From Saccharomyces paradoxus (taxonomy: Eukaryota; Ascomycota; Saccharomycetes; Saccharomycetales; Saccharomycetaceae): a DNA stretch of 64,000 nucleotides. Shown here one piece after another: positions 1 to 12,100 of this stretch (its first letter is position 1; each line of letters opens with the position of its first letter). The stretch lies in contig NC_047489.1 of assembly GCF_002079055.1 (NCBI RefSeq), positions 1 to 64,000 of the forward strand, given 5' to 3'. The notes beneath the pieces are model-generated. The model saw nothing but the letters and a program-made list of their open reading frames with translations, did no database searches and had not been told where the DNA came from. The position numbers and the translations under genes were made by a program.

Positions 1-2788
1 CGCTATTGGGGGGGTGTCCAAATATCCTGAAACAGGGTCAACCGTCTCTGCTCCAAAGAACGACGGATCTGACTTGGCAAATTTGCCAATAACTGTTCCC
101 AAAAATGTAATCAACCAGCACATAAACCTAATACCAGTAACATCTCTTCCTCTGATGATGATGAGGATATTTCAATGGAAATCGAAATGGAAAAACCTAT
201 CCCTGAGTGTAACCAAGACAACTTACCAAACTCCGGATGTCCACCAACAAGGATACAACATTCTAACTTTGAATCCTTACCAACCGTGTCTACCGAAGAC
301 GAAACTAATTCTTCTATGGAGAAAACTCCTGAAAGAGTTCCAGCGGCACTAACTTATCGAGAAATTCCAAAATCATCCGATTCAGAATATATTCCGACAT
401 GCCGAAATAGAACTAGACGTGTTAAAAGAACTAATAAGAAACCAACGCGATCCCGCGAAATAGAAATATATGATATATCACGTCCAAACGTAATATCGAG
501 TGACAACTTACCTGAAGTTAGAAGTGCCAAGCAAAGAAAGACGGTGTCCAATACAAATGATACTGTAGCAAGGACAAATAGACTTCCAACCGTGCTACGA
601 ACTCTAGACTCAAACAACATTGACACGCTGCATGTTGCCAGTACTGGTGAAGAAGTGTCCATCGAAAGACTTTCAAGCATGGCTCTTCAGGAAGCGAAGA
701 ACAATTCCGCCAGAACTAATCAAGCTAATTCTCTTACTGATTGGTTTCCAGTAGGCGCAATGCCGATACCTGACCAGAGGTATCTATCCGTTCACGATGG
801 AACATATATCAGCGACTCACAAGATGTGGGTGATACTGACCTCACTCCTGCTGTAACCAGGCTAGTTACTGAAGAGAATTCAATCGAATCTCCTCCATCG
901 TTGGATTCATCGCCTCCAAATACCTCATTTAACGCGGCTCTAACTGCTATTATCCATAGCACAAAAAAAGGAAACCCGAAAACCTATGCCCAAGCAATGG
1001 GAAGGCCTGACTTTCAAGAATGGCACAACGCATGCCTCAAGGAACTTTCCGCGTTCAAAGATCACAATACGTACAAATTGGTGTCTCTTCCAAAGCAAAG
1101 AAGAGCTCTTGGATCGCGCTGGGTATTCACAATAAAAGACTCCGGGACGTACAAAGCTCGCCTTGTCGCCCAAGGACATACTCAAAAGGCTGGTATTGAC
1201 TATCAAGAAACTTTTGCACCAGTCATTCGATATGACTCTGTTAGATTATTTCTGGCCCTTGCTAGCTGCCTCAAACTAATAGTATATCAGATGGACGTTG
1301 ACACCGCGTTTCTAAACTCAAAAATGAATGAGCCGGTATACGTAAAACAACCACCCGGATTTATTAATGAAAGTAATCCCGACTATGTATGGGAACTATA
1401 CGGCGGTATGTATGGACTCAAGCAAGCCCCATTACTATGGAACGAACATATCAACAATACTCTTCAAAAGATTGGTTTTCGTCGACATGAAGGCGAACAT
1501 GGCTTATACTTTCGTTCCACATCTGATGGTCCCATCTACATTGCCCTATACGTAGACGACTTACTTGTTGCTGCTCCCTCTCCGAAAATATATGACAGGG
1601 TTAAGCAGAAACTAACGAAGTTATACTCAATGAAGGATCTAGGTAAAGTTGACAAATTCCTCGGTCTTAACATTAATCAATTTTCAAATGGAGACATCAC
1701 TCTCTCACTTCAAGACTATATTGCTAAAGCTGCATCTGAAAGCGAAATAAACATATGTAAGCCTACACAGACTCCGCTCTGTGACTCAAAGCCTCTTTTC
1801 GAAACAACTTCCCCGCACCTAAAGGACATCACTCCTTATCAGAGCATAGTTGGACAGCTTCTCTTTTGTGCAAATACTGGTCGTCCTGACATATCTTATC
1901 CGGTCTCACTACTCTCCAGGTTTCTTCGCGAACCTCGCGCAATCCATTTGGAGTCTGCTCGACGAGTTCTACGGTACCTATATACCACCAGAAGTATGTG
2001 TCTCAAGTATCGTTCTGGATCTCTGTTGGCACTAACTGTATATTGTGATGCATCTCATGGAGCAATTCACGATCTCCCACACTCTACTGGGGGTACGTGA
2101 CTCTACTTGCTGGTGCTCCAGTTACGTGGTCATCAAAGAAACTCAAGGGTGTGATTCCTGTATCATCTACTGAGGCAGAATACATTACTGCAAGTGAAAC
2201 TGTCATGGAGATAGAATGGATTCAAAACTTGTTTGAACACTTAGGCCAGCCACTTATCTCATCAACATTATACGTAGATAATGAACCTGCTATAAAACTA
2301 TCTAAACATCCTGTATTTCACACGAGAACAAAACACATTGCCTTGAGATATCACAAGCTAAGAAGTGCAGTGGCAGCAGGCATAATTACCATAGAGCATG
2401 TTATTACAAAGAGACAAGTTGCTGACATATTTACAAAAATCCTTCCAGCAGAATCATTCAAAGCACATAGGGCTGTCATGGTGAGGGAACCAGAAACTGC
2501 AAAATAACCACTCTCATGCGTATTCAGTTATGGGGGGATGTTGAATGTGATAACCCAAAAGCATGATATGGGTAATGTTTCAGTACTGTTTCAGAATTGT
2601 TTCAGTAATGTTTTAGACAAGGAAAACATAGAGCAGCAAACCTCCGATCCGACAGTACTTAAGAAACCATAGTTTCTGTGTACAAGAGTAGTACCTATGT
2701 AATTCTTACATTTACATAACATATAGAAAGGTCAATAAACTTACAACATTATGACATATAAGCTAGATCGTAATTCACTACGTCAACA
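1..2788 (+). mobile_element. Ty5 LTR retrotransposon, copy 1 (5' part outside window)
   Basis: Ty1/copia-type element of the Ty5 family. The visible part runs from the integrase C-terminal region through reverse transcriptase and RNase H to the 3' LTR at 2539-2788, which is preceded by a G-rich polypurine tract. The reading frame is broken at about two places. The right flank is CTATC, followed by a core X element. Near-identity to the other three copies marks it as recent. Confidence 0.95.
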
Positions 2789-3326
2789 CTATCAACCTCT
2801 CCACTATACCTTCCACATCCCCAAACAACACCACCTCCGACTATCACTACCACATACCTAAATCTACCATACTCACCTTTTATTTATTTAACGATATCGC
2901 ATATGCACACGGACGCTATAGAACACATCACCCCAACTTACCCCGCATAATACTCTACACCAAGGCCATCTCTCACTCGATCACTACCATATACATCACC
3001 ACATCACCATACACGGCACTTGCCTCAGCGGTTTATACCCTGTGCCATTTACCCATAACACCCACGATTATCCACATTTTAATATCTATAACTGATCACA
3101 CAACCTCAATTATCATATAAATACTCTTAACTTCATGCTTTATAACGTTTTTATACAAATATCCACTACCCATTTTATATGTACTAATATAAATACCACC
3201 AAATAATCACAACTAAAATCACCTAAACATAAAAATATACTATTTATCAATAAGAAGGTATAAACACACTATATATTAACATAAGCGAAATATCATAAAC
3301 ATAAGACGTGTCCTAATATCGTTATA
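2789..3326 (+). other. Core X subtelomeric element, unit 1
   Basis: This C-rich stretch resembles the S. cerevisiae core X element as I remember it, notably around 3010-3085 (GGCACTTGCCTCAGCGG, then CCATTTACCCATAAC). It has a perfect Abf1 consensus (RTCRYnnnnnACG) at 3003-3015 and a perfect 11/11 ARS consensus on the minus strand at 3224-3234 (TTTTATGTTTA). In S. cerevisiae core X elements, these sites recruit ORC and Abf1 and act as proto-silencers and origins. A short open frame across it is a by-product, not a gene. Confidence 0.8.
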
Positions 3327-3579
3327 TGTTGACGTAGTGAATTACGATCTAGCTTATATGTCATAATGTTGTAAGTTTATTGGACATTTCTATATGTTAT
3401 GTAAATGTAAGAATTACATAGGTACTACTCTTCTACACAGAAACTATGGTTTCTTAAGTACTGTCGGATCAGAGGTTTGTTGCTCTATGTTTTCCTTGTC
3501 TAAAACATTACTGAAACAATTCTGAAAAACAGTACTGAAACATTACCCATATCATGCTTTTGGGTTATCACATTCAACA
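3327..3579 (-). repeat. Solo Ty5 LTR in inverted orientation, unit 1
   Basis: This is a complete Ty5 LTR on the minus strand, with terminal TGTTG and CAACA. It carries three TGAAACA pheromone-response motifs and about three substitutions relative to the LTRs of the full-length copies, so it is somewhat older than they are. The 5-bp flanks (TTATA left, ATACT right) do not match, so there is no target duplication. Confidence 0.93.
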
Positions 3580-6500
3580 ATACTCCACATTTTCATCTTA
3601 TACCACCTCTTGTAATACACATGTACATATAATATACTACTTTAAATGTCTTGTAATTATGTGGCACACGCATACGGATCTGGTGTAATATTCGACCCTC
3701 AAATAATACGCATCGAGGCTCATATCATGCAAAGTTACCCTGGCGGCTATGTCACAGCACCACAGGCATCACTTACCGCAGCGCTTCTTGTCCTTCTTCA
3801 TTTACCCATAATACTCATTTCAGACTCATATCATACTATTACGAATTCATTATACACCCTCAAAAAACCATATCCCCGTATGTAGGAAATAGACAATCCG
3901 CCAGCCTGATAATATACGCACCCTCTTGCTTTGATACTATGTACGCCGACTTTATACATATGCGACGCTAAATTACAACCAATAGCATTTAAGCGGACTA
4001 CATAATGTGAGCAGTTCACCTTATGCTTCATTTTTTTTGTGGGGAGTTCAACATTGTTTACCTATCTCCATGGATGTCTTCTCAATCACATTTTTTATTA
4101 TTTTTTCGCAAATTTTTTACATTGCACATATATTCTTCAGTTGTGAAATAAACGATAATGTTTGCACTTGAACTCTATTGCCACAATTGAGAACCAAGTC
4201 ACTCCATCCGTGACGTATACTAAAGTACCCGGACCCTGTTTCGTCGAATTCAAAACCACTCTTTGAAGAAACAAGGTCTCTTCACCACTTCTTTTACGTA
4301 TACAAGTGCCTGTCAAGAATTGTGATGCGACCTTACTTTTCTTTTTTACTATTGGCGAATATGATATATATTGTACCCAATTTCCTTATTCTCAAGGTTC
4401 TTTTGAGAGAGTTAGCCCAAGCTGTTTGAAGTGTACCAACGAATCCCAGGTTAACTTTACCTTGGACGTCTACCGCGATGCATTCGGTGTGGCATAAAAC
4501 TTTTCTCTCCACGAGCAGGAGAGGATTGTTTTACCTTATTTGGTAATCCCCCAGCCACACGTTTATTTGGAAGAAACTTAGCATTATTGTTCCAGCATCA
4601 TGCACCGGAACAGTAATATGCATTACTAATGGTATTCTCATAGACATTAAATGATTCAATACTTCTTCGGTAGCTAAGTCAATGCCTCTTTGTATATTGT
4701 ATGCTATATGTATAAAGTGATCCCGTAATCAGACTACCCAGCAATTAGTAGTGCATTTTAGAGCTAAATATATATTTCTTCTGTGATACTTTAACTTGAG
4801 AATCCTTAATAAGGAGTATCAATGGTCCAGAAGATGTTTGATAGAAAAATAAAAACTTTTAAAAACATATACTGTCATTAGGAGCACATAGGTTCACCAT
4901 AATTATACAACGTTATATGGGTATTGAAATTACAAAACCTCTCATTCCATAATTCTTAAGTTATGGAGCAATGTTAACGTAGTGACCAAGACGTAAAAGT
5001 TTATTTCATTCTTTTTCTTAATGTTTAAGAAACTTCTATTTACACCACAAACATAAAAAGGATACAATAGGTAATGAGAAGTATTTTCGGTATACGGCAT
5101 ATATCAGGTTCGATATTGTGAATGGCTTGAATCTGAATAATTCAAAACATATACTTATCAAGCAATATTATACTTGTTGTTTCATCAAGAGGGGATTCTA
5201 CTTTTATTTGCTTTGAGGCCCAGTATCTTAACTTCACTTATGTTATACTGTCTCTTAGTTGATAAACTGAATATTATATTTGTTATCTCGTTTCCAGATC
5301 AGCAGCTATATTGATCTTGCTTGCATTCAGTGCGTGCGAGGCACTGTCTTTAACACTCATGCTCCTTGTTCACCATAGGCTGTTATCCGTTTGTTCTTAC
5401 TGAGGGAACTGCAATTGATCATTTATGAAACCTTTTAGTGAAATATTAGACACTATTAAAAATTACTTATAGGCATGATACGTTCAATTACCATTCTTGG
5501 TTCCCGCAATTTTGAATCTGTTATGTAGTCTGATATTTCGGGTTAGCGTTGTATACTTCTCTTGAGTAATGCATTATCCGCAGCGCCACTCCTACCATAT
5601 TCATGTGTGAGTATATTTTGCATCTTTTACATATAATATAACGGCCTCGAGGCTATTAGAGAGAACACAAGGTTTCGAGGGTTAACTTCATCATCGGAAT
5701 TAAGATCGCATACACTAATTAACCCTCAGTGTCGGAGGCGCACGATTCATGGGCTGGGACGGTCCTAACCAAAGTCCTGCTGGAATATTGGTGAAATGCC
5801 TCGAAGGATTAGTAAGGTCAACATCAGGGAAGGAACTATTATTGACCGAAGTGGCGGCTAGGTTAAAGAATCTAGCAGTCGATGCAACAAGGGTTATCAA
5901 GAACATTCGATTGGGTGCGTTAGATAAGTTGAATACAATAGCAATTTTAGAAGTTTGCTGCAAGTTTGGTGGGATAGTTTATGCCTATAATATACAAGTG
6001 CCAACTCAATGTTCAGTTAGTTAAGATTTACCGCTTGAATATGTGTGCGCCCGTAGACCGTGGGGACGATTGTTTACTCCGAGACAAAATGCGATCTCAA
6101 TGCAGGCACGAAAAACAGTTTTATATGCGCATGCCACCTAAATCTTTTTTGCGGTGCCTCAGATCTCTCGCATGATAAAAGCATAATATCATTGCCCCAC
6201 ACAGTCGAGTGGCATTGGAAAAGCCATTGCTCTTTCATAACTTATTATATTACTATCCTTCTACGGCTCTATTCGGGGCATATTTGAAGATTATCTCGGT
6301 TTAAACCAAATGTAGAAATGGCGCTGTAAGTACATATTTTGCTGACTTTTGTTTTCAAAATCAACATTGCATATTACATTCACACTACACAATATATCAC
6401 TCAGTCGCAGCAACAACACGACCATATCAGAACACATAGCACAATTGTTCGCCTACCATGATATACAGTGGCACACACCTTGAGAGATGCTACCTTATGA

Positions 6501-6822
6501 CGCCTTTACTAGGAAACCAATGATCTTTTTCTTTCCTTTCTTTTCGACATTAACATAATTATCACCGTTCACCCAGAGAACGCATGTCTAATACTATTTA
6601 TTGCAGAATAACACCTTCCACGCTTCCATTACTGACGTTACCTTTGGACTGACGCTTCCAAGAAGAAAAAAAAAAGACAAGCAGCTCTATACGCCATAAA
6701 TTAAAATACATGCCTATCGAAGATGTTTATTTTATCGAGAAAAATAAAAATATATATGAGTCGTTTTCTTTCTGTTATTCATTTTCTTTTAATTTTTTTT
6801 TCTTTTTCCACCAGCTTGAGAA
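3580..6822. other. Subtelomeric spacer, unit 1; no gene supported
   Basis: The first ~300 bases (about 3580-3900) look like a second, more diverged X-like segment: CATTTACCCATAATACTCAT near 3800 parallels the CCATTTACCCATAAC of the core X element. The rest is AT-rich. Short open frames exist, for example 5749-6024 on plus with an overlapping open frame on minus at 5715-5963, but I recognise no family, signal or promoter. Their recurrence in the other units reflects the tandem duplication, not selection. The final ~500 bases are the GEX1 downstream region. Confidence 0.5.
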
Positions 6823-8670
6823 TCAGCCCTCTACTTCCTTATTACTTCGACTACGTTTAAAAAGCGCTTTGATTTGAGAGAAAATGTTATCCTGATCAGG
6901 CAAGACAACCAAACCATCTTCAGTGAACTCTTCATGCGTAGCCTTGTCTATTAGTTCCGGGTCTCTCATGAATAATGTAAACACAAAGAACGGTACGGTG
7001 CATATCAAACCAACTGTCATCATTATACGTTGAACATATTTGTACGATTCACCCACAGCATTTCTTTCAGGTGAACCCCATGGATATTTTTTAATGAATG
7101 TATAAGGTGATGTATATGCAGCCTCCGCCAATGTATCGTTGCCAAGATGCTTGTAGAGTTGGTTAGGCATGGTTTGTGTCCATACAGCGCCCGAAACAGA
7201 CGCACCGACAGCAGCACCAACTTTTGAAAAGGTATATTGGATCCCCGTTACTACAGCCATCCTATTATGCGTAGTCATGGCCTGCAGTATGACGATCACT
7301 GAATTGCTGCATAGGAGACCGCTCAAACCCATGATAATAGAAGCAGCGATAACACCTCCATGAGACCCAGTTCCACCTCTGTATTGGTAAAAGAGGCCCA
7401 TGCATACCATCCATGCAGCACAACCTCCGATTACAGAAAGTTTCAGTTTCCTCGTCTTTGCCACTAACAAGCTGTAGAATGGAGACGCAGTTGCAGCTAC
7501 AAAATCAGGCATATTTACTATCCGAGCTGCGGAAGTGGATGATTCTTTCATAGATACAAGCAAAACTGGATACAAATAGTCACATGAAATGAAAAAAGTG
7601 AAAAAGTTAAAGAAGGTAACGCCAAGGGGCGCCCAAATTCCTCGATCACTTAGTAATTTGAACGGCAGAAGAGGAGCTCTGGCAAACTTTGCTTCCCAAA
7701 ATACAAAAATGACAAATAAACAGCCACCTACGACTAAGGTGCCAATTATTTTTGGATTCTGCCATTTTTGCGATACTTCATTGGCTAATGTCAACGGAAC
7801 AAGTACGCACCCTAGGGACACAGTTATTAGTACTATGCCGACGACGTCTAGCTTCCAAAATAGAAACATCAAATTTCGAAATAATCCACTGATTTTTTCC
7901 TTTCTAGCCTGTTCTTTAAGAGACCTCAACTCAGGGGTTTTCGAAGATTTGTATGTCATATAAAGGATAAGAAACATAATTGGTAAAGCAGACAATGGGT
8001 AAATAAAAGCCCACATCGCAATATTCCAGGACCAATTTTTTTCAGGATTTGCAGCAGTGATGATACTACCTGAAATCCATGGTATTATAATGTACGGCCA
8101 ATATGAGGTATACTGGTAAAACATTCTCCACTTCAAGGATGAGAAATCGGAAAGTATTAGGATCAGGAGCAAATTAACGCCGACGTATCCACAGTTATAA
8201 AAAACTGACCCTATTGCATACATGGTAAGAGAGGTCGCCTGTGATTGGATGATAGTTCCCATTATATGAAAAATAGTTGCAATGGAAAAGAGCTTTAGTC
8301 TTCCGAAGTAGTCAGAGAGTCTAGAGAATACAACTTGGGATCCGACACTTACAACAGCATTAACAACTTGGACAGTTGAAAGTAAGGAGTGTTCTGAATA
8401 TGAGTTCGTGGCATAGCCCGTATAGGTTGATCGAAGTGTGTAGTCTAAACTAAGGCCTATTCCACATAAAAAAGAGGTAATTATCAGTAGAATTTTATAT
8501 TTCAAGGAATCAAACTGAGCAGATATTATTTCGTTTTCTTTGAGCTTAAAGAAGGTGGAAGTTATAGAGTATGTGTCATCATTTGTATGCTTTTCTCGCT
8601 CAGTAACCTCATAGAACTGCCTAGTTTCACATTTTTTATCATTAGATGAGCTGATAACACCAGAACTCAT
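6823..8670 (-). CDS. GEX1: GEX1 copy 1: glutathione/proton exchanger, MFS
   Basis: Encodes 615 residues, the length I recall for S. cerevisiae Gex1 (YCL073C), and very similar along its whole length. Gex1 and its paralog Gex2 are major-facilitator proton antiporters of the siderophore-transporter-like (SIT/ARN) branch. They export glutathione at the vacuolar and plasma membranes. The N-terminus is hydrophilic (about 55 residues, EREKHTNDD near 24). A series of hydrophobic segments follows from about residue 58, as expected for a 14-helix transporter, with the MFS loop-like [10 protein letters not shown] near 116. The start is the only ATG that keeps the full N-terminus. It lies on minus, divergent from VBA3 in the ancestral layout. 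The upstream region is now cut 496 bp from the ATG by Ty5 copy 2. Confidence 0.93.
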   Translation of the reverse strand: MSSGVISSSNDKKCETRQFYEVTEREKHTNDDTYSITSTFFKLKENEIISAQFDSLKYKILLIITSFLCGIGLSLDYTLRSTYTGYATNSYSEHSLLSTVQVVNAVVSVGSQVVFSRLSDYFGRLKLFSIATIFHIMGTIIQSQATSLTMYAIGSVFYNCGYVGVNLLLILILSDFSSLKWRMFYQYTSYWPYIIIPWISGSIITAANPEKNWSWNIAMWAFIYPLSALPIMFLILYMTYKSSKTPELRSLKEQARKEKISGLFRNLMFLFWKLDVVGIVLITVSLGCVLVPLTLANEVSQKWQNPKIIGTLVVGGCLFVIFVFWEAKFARAPLLPFKLLSDRGIWAPLGVTFFNFFTFFISCDYLYPVLLVSMKESSTSAARIVNMPDFVAATASPFYSLLVAKTRKLKLSVIGGCAAWMVCMGLFYQYRGGTGSHGGVIAASIIMGLSGLLCSNSVIVILQAMTTHNRMAVVTGIQYTFSKVGAAVGASVSGAVWTQTMPNQLYKHLGNDTLAEAAYTSPYTFIKKYPWGSPERNAVGESYKYVQRIMMTVGLICTVPFFVFTLFMRDPELIDKATHEEFTEDGLVVLPDQDNIFSQIKALFKRSRSNKEVEG

Positions 8671-9166
8671 TGTGATATTTTATTTATTTAATTGATGTTT
8701 TTTATTTTTTTTATGTAAAAAAATTCAAATTCTACGGCCACTATGTTCACTTCAAAAGACGATTTTTATATTGTTCCTCATTGATTCTACATATCATTTT
8801 TATTCTTTTACTGTCACATTTTCACCGCCATCTTTTACTCTTTATTTTTTTTTTTGTTGCTTCATAACTATGAGGGTATAAATTTAGTATTTTCGAGAGA
8901 AAAAAAAAAGGAAGAACCTACATCGTGACACTCCTCCCCTGGTATCTGTCCACCTGGTAACTTTAACTTTAAATTATCGTACATTTATCATCTTAACCTC
9001 CGAAAATTTCCCCTGAATCGGCTTATCCAAGACAAAGTGTGACAGAAAATAGTGGACCGCTGAAACCTTTTTTTGGGATTCAAAAAGTATAGAAATGTAG
9101 AAGTGCTTATTATGTCCATTGTTTTTTTTGGCATTTCATGCGCACAGATTGTATTTGCGTCTGTCA
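8671..9166 (-). promoter_or_regulatory. GEX1 upstream region, unit 1
   Basis: This 496-bp non-coding, AT-rich stretch with poly-T/poly-A runs lies between the GEX1 ATG and the Ty5 copy 2 5' LTR. It is the GEX1-side half of what was the GEX1-VBA3 divergent promoter; the VBA3-side half is at 38056-38548. The bases touching Ty5 are TGTCA (9162-9166), the target duplication shared with the right end of Ty5 copy 4. No specific activator site was assigned. Confidence 0.6.
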
Positions 9167-12100
9167 TGTTGAATGTGATAACCCAAAAGCATGATATGGG
9201 TAATGTTTCAGTACTGTTTCAGAATTGTTTCAGTAATGTTTTAGACAAGGAAAACATAGAGCAGCAAACCTCCGATCCGACAGTACTTAAGAAACCATAG
9301 TTTCTGTGTACAAGAGTAGTACCTATGTAATTCTTACATTTTACATAACATATAGAAAGGTCCAATAAACTTACAACATTATGACATATAAGCTAGATCG
9401 TAATTCACTACGTCAACAGGTTATGAGCCCTGAGAGCAATGCTTCAGAGACCATAATTAATCTATCTAATCCCAACAATTATAAACAGTGGCTGTACGGT
9501 ATCGAGACCGCTGCTGAATATGCTAACGAATATATGAACGAATTCGTTCATACCGGAGATATCCAATCAATGAAAAGGGATTACAATCTCAGCGCGAATG
9601 ATGAAAGCTTTGTCAAAACCGTATTTAACAGTTTCCTGGTAAAGCTCTACAAGAAAACTATCGTGGGTGAAGCTGCATGTGAAATGAACTGGATATGTGA
9701 TGATTCACTTGGAAGGGTCTCTGCTTATGATATTTTCTCGCACTTCGAAGAAAACTATAATGAAGTCACTATTGGATCCAGGCTTACTCTTATAGAGGAC
9801 TTACCAAATATATCCTCCAAGCCTGTAGATGAAATCGCTTCCTTTTTTGAAAACCCTATTCACAATGCTTGAAGACAATAGCGAAGAACAGGACAAAAAG
9901 AAAAGACGCGATACCAATATCGCGTTGCTATTAATGACCTTCTTACCCGAGTTAAAGGAATCATTCCACGAGAAATTCGGTGACTCTAAAGCTCTTCAGC
10001 TGTCACAAGTCATTAGATTCTGTAAATTAAAGGCGTCATCGAATTCATTATCTTCAGTCTCAGATGCATTGGTTGCACAAGACAGAAGAAGCTATCAAAA
10101 GAAAGGAAATAAGGGATGTATGATTTGTGGGGCTGATCATCGCTTAAGCAACTGTTCTCTGCTTAAAAGAAGAATACCAGAAGCCAGAATCTTTAAATTA
10201 TATCCTAATGACAAGACGAATAGATCTTCATCTGCTAGTGTTGCGATTCCTGACTATGAAACGCAAGGCCAAACAGCAGGACAGATAACACCAAAGTCCT
10301 GGCTCTGTATGTTATCTTCGACCGTCCCAGCTACCAAATCCTCAGATTGGATTTTTGACACAGGATGTACTTCACACATGTGCCACGACCGTTCTATGTT
10401 CTCATCATTTACTAGATCCTCTAAGAAAGACTTTGTCAGAGGAGTCGGCGGTTCCATACCCATCATGGGCTCCGGGACTGTAAACATCGGCACTGTTCAA
10501 TTAAATGACGTATCCTACGTCCCTGATTTACCAGTCAACCTAATATCCATTTGGAAACTATGTGCTAAATCCAACTCTTCTGTTACGTTCACAAAAGAGG
10601 GTGTCACTGTGAAATCACCTGATGACGTGATTTCTACGGCTGGGAAGTTAAACAATTATCTGTACATTTTCGATGATCTTACGCCCGTAACTACCTTCTC
10701 TTCGCAAAATTACTTCTGCTCTAAAACATTGGATTCATCTAAAATGATAACTTCCGCAGCGTTTCATACCGTTGCAGATAAAATGTTGTCGCAACACATT
10801 TCTCCCACTGCTCTCCCGGTAAAATGGCATGCTCGTATGGGCCATCCCGGAGCAGATATTTACAATTCCTTGGCTAGAACTCTGCGTTTTCCAAAATTTT
10901 AAGACGGCTGAATACACTATTTGTCCTACCTGCTCACTAGCAAAAGGAATCATCAAAAAGGGTAAAGTCTCGCTCAAAAAATATACCCAACCTCTTCAAA
11001 TGGTACAGGCTGATCTCTGTGGTGGGTTTCGCTACCAAGAGTTTCAGTCAAATAAATATTTTCTTACTATCCGTGATGCCTATAGTCGCTACTACTCTGT
11101 AATACATTTAAAATCCAAAGCAGACGCTCCGATAAAATTCATGGAATGGATCAACGAAACCGAACAATACTTTAGCTCCCGGGGTGGATTCAAAGTCGGA
11201 TCTGTTCGTACAGACAATGGTACAGAATTCGTAAATAAAAATCTTCATGCGTTTTTTAAATCTAAAGGAATAGAGCATCAGTTAACTATTCCATATCATA
11301 GTTATCAAAATGGTGCTGTTGAACGTGCACATCGTACCATCGAAGAACGCACTCGTTGTCTCCTTATCGGGGGCGTGTTCCTCCGTCCTTGTGGTCTGAA
11401 GCTGTTTCTTGCGCAGTCTATTTAATCAATAGGTCCCCTGTAGTGTCCAAAAATAACAGTATCCCATACTGCCGGTGGTTCAACATCCCCGCAAAAGATT
11501 TCGGTATCGCACATCTTCGAATTTTTGGATGTACAGCATACGCAACCTTACAACCTAGTCTTCGAGACGGCAAACTTGCCCCAACTGTCATATCTGGTGT
11601 TTATGGTTGGCTATGACTCTAACCATCGAGGATACAGGATTTATCATCCCGAAACTGGCCGCATCTTTGTGAGCAGTCAAGTTCGATTTGACGAACACAT
11701 GTTTCCTCTTGCTGATACAGAGGCAGTTCACGTCTCTCACGACTTTGCCACTTCCGCTATTGGGGGGGTGTCCAAATATCCTGAAACAGGGTCAACCGTC
11801 TCTGCTCCAAAGAACGACGGATCTGACTTGGCAAATTTGCCAATAACTGTTCCCAAAAATGTAAATCAACCAGCACATAAACCTAATACCAGTAACATCT
11901 CTTCCTCTGATGATGATGAGGATATTTCAATGGAAATCGAAATGGAAAAACCTATCCCTGAGTGTAACCAAGACAACTTACCAAACTCCGGATGTCCACC
12001 AACAAGGATACAACATTCTAACTTTGAATCCTTACCAACCGTGTCTACCGAAGACGAAACTAATTCTTCTATGGAGAAAACTCCTGAAAGAGTTCCAGCG

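Noticed and set aside
2902-3119. Thr/Ile-rich open frame across the core X element (clear at 14661-14879 and 26413-26631)
   Set aside because: It is a low-complexity translation of a C-rich, stop-poor subtelomeric repeat. It is interrupted in one unit and has no family resemblance or promoter.
2539-3579. Inversion of the core X segment by recombination between the Ty5 3' LTR and the inverted solo LTR
   Set aside because: Such an inversion predicts that the 5-bp flanks CTATC, TTATA and ATACT match as reverse complements. They do not.
3646-3885. 79-81-codon frame right of the inverted LTR
   Set aside because: It lies in the X-like segment, and its codons mirror those of the core X frame (ALLVLLHLPI versus VYTLCHLPI). 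I take that as DNA homology, not a gene.
5095-5125. Possible tRNA B-box (GGTTCGATATTG)
   Set aside because: It lacks the TCC end of the B-box, and no A-box or cloverleaf can be folded around it.
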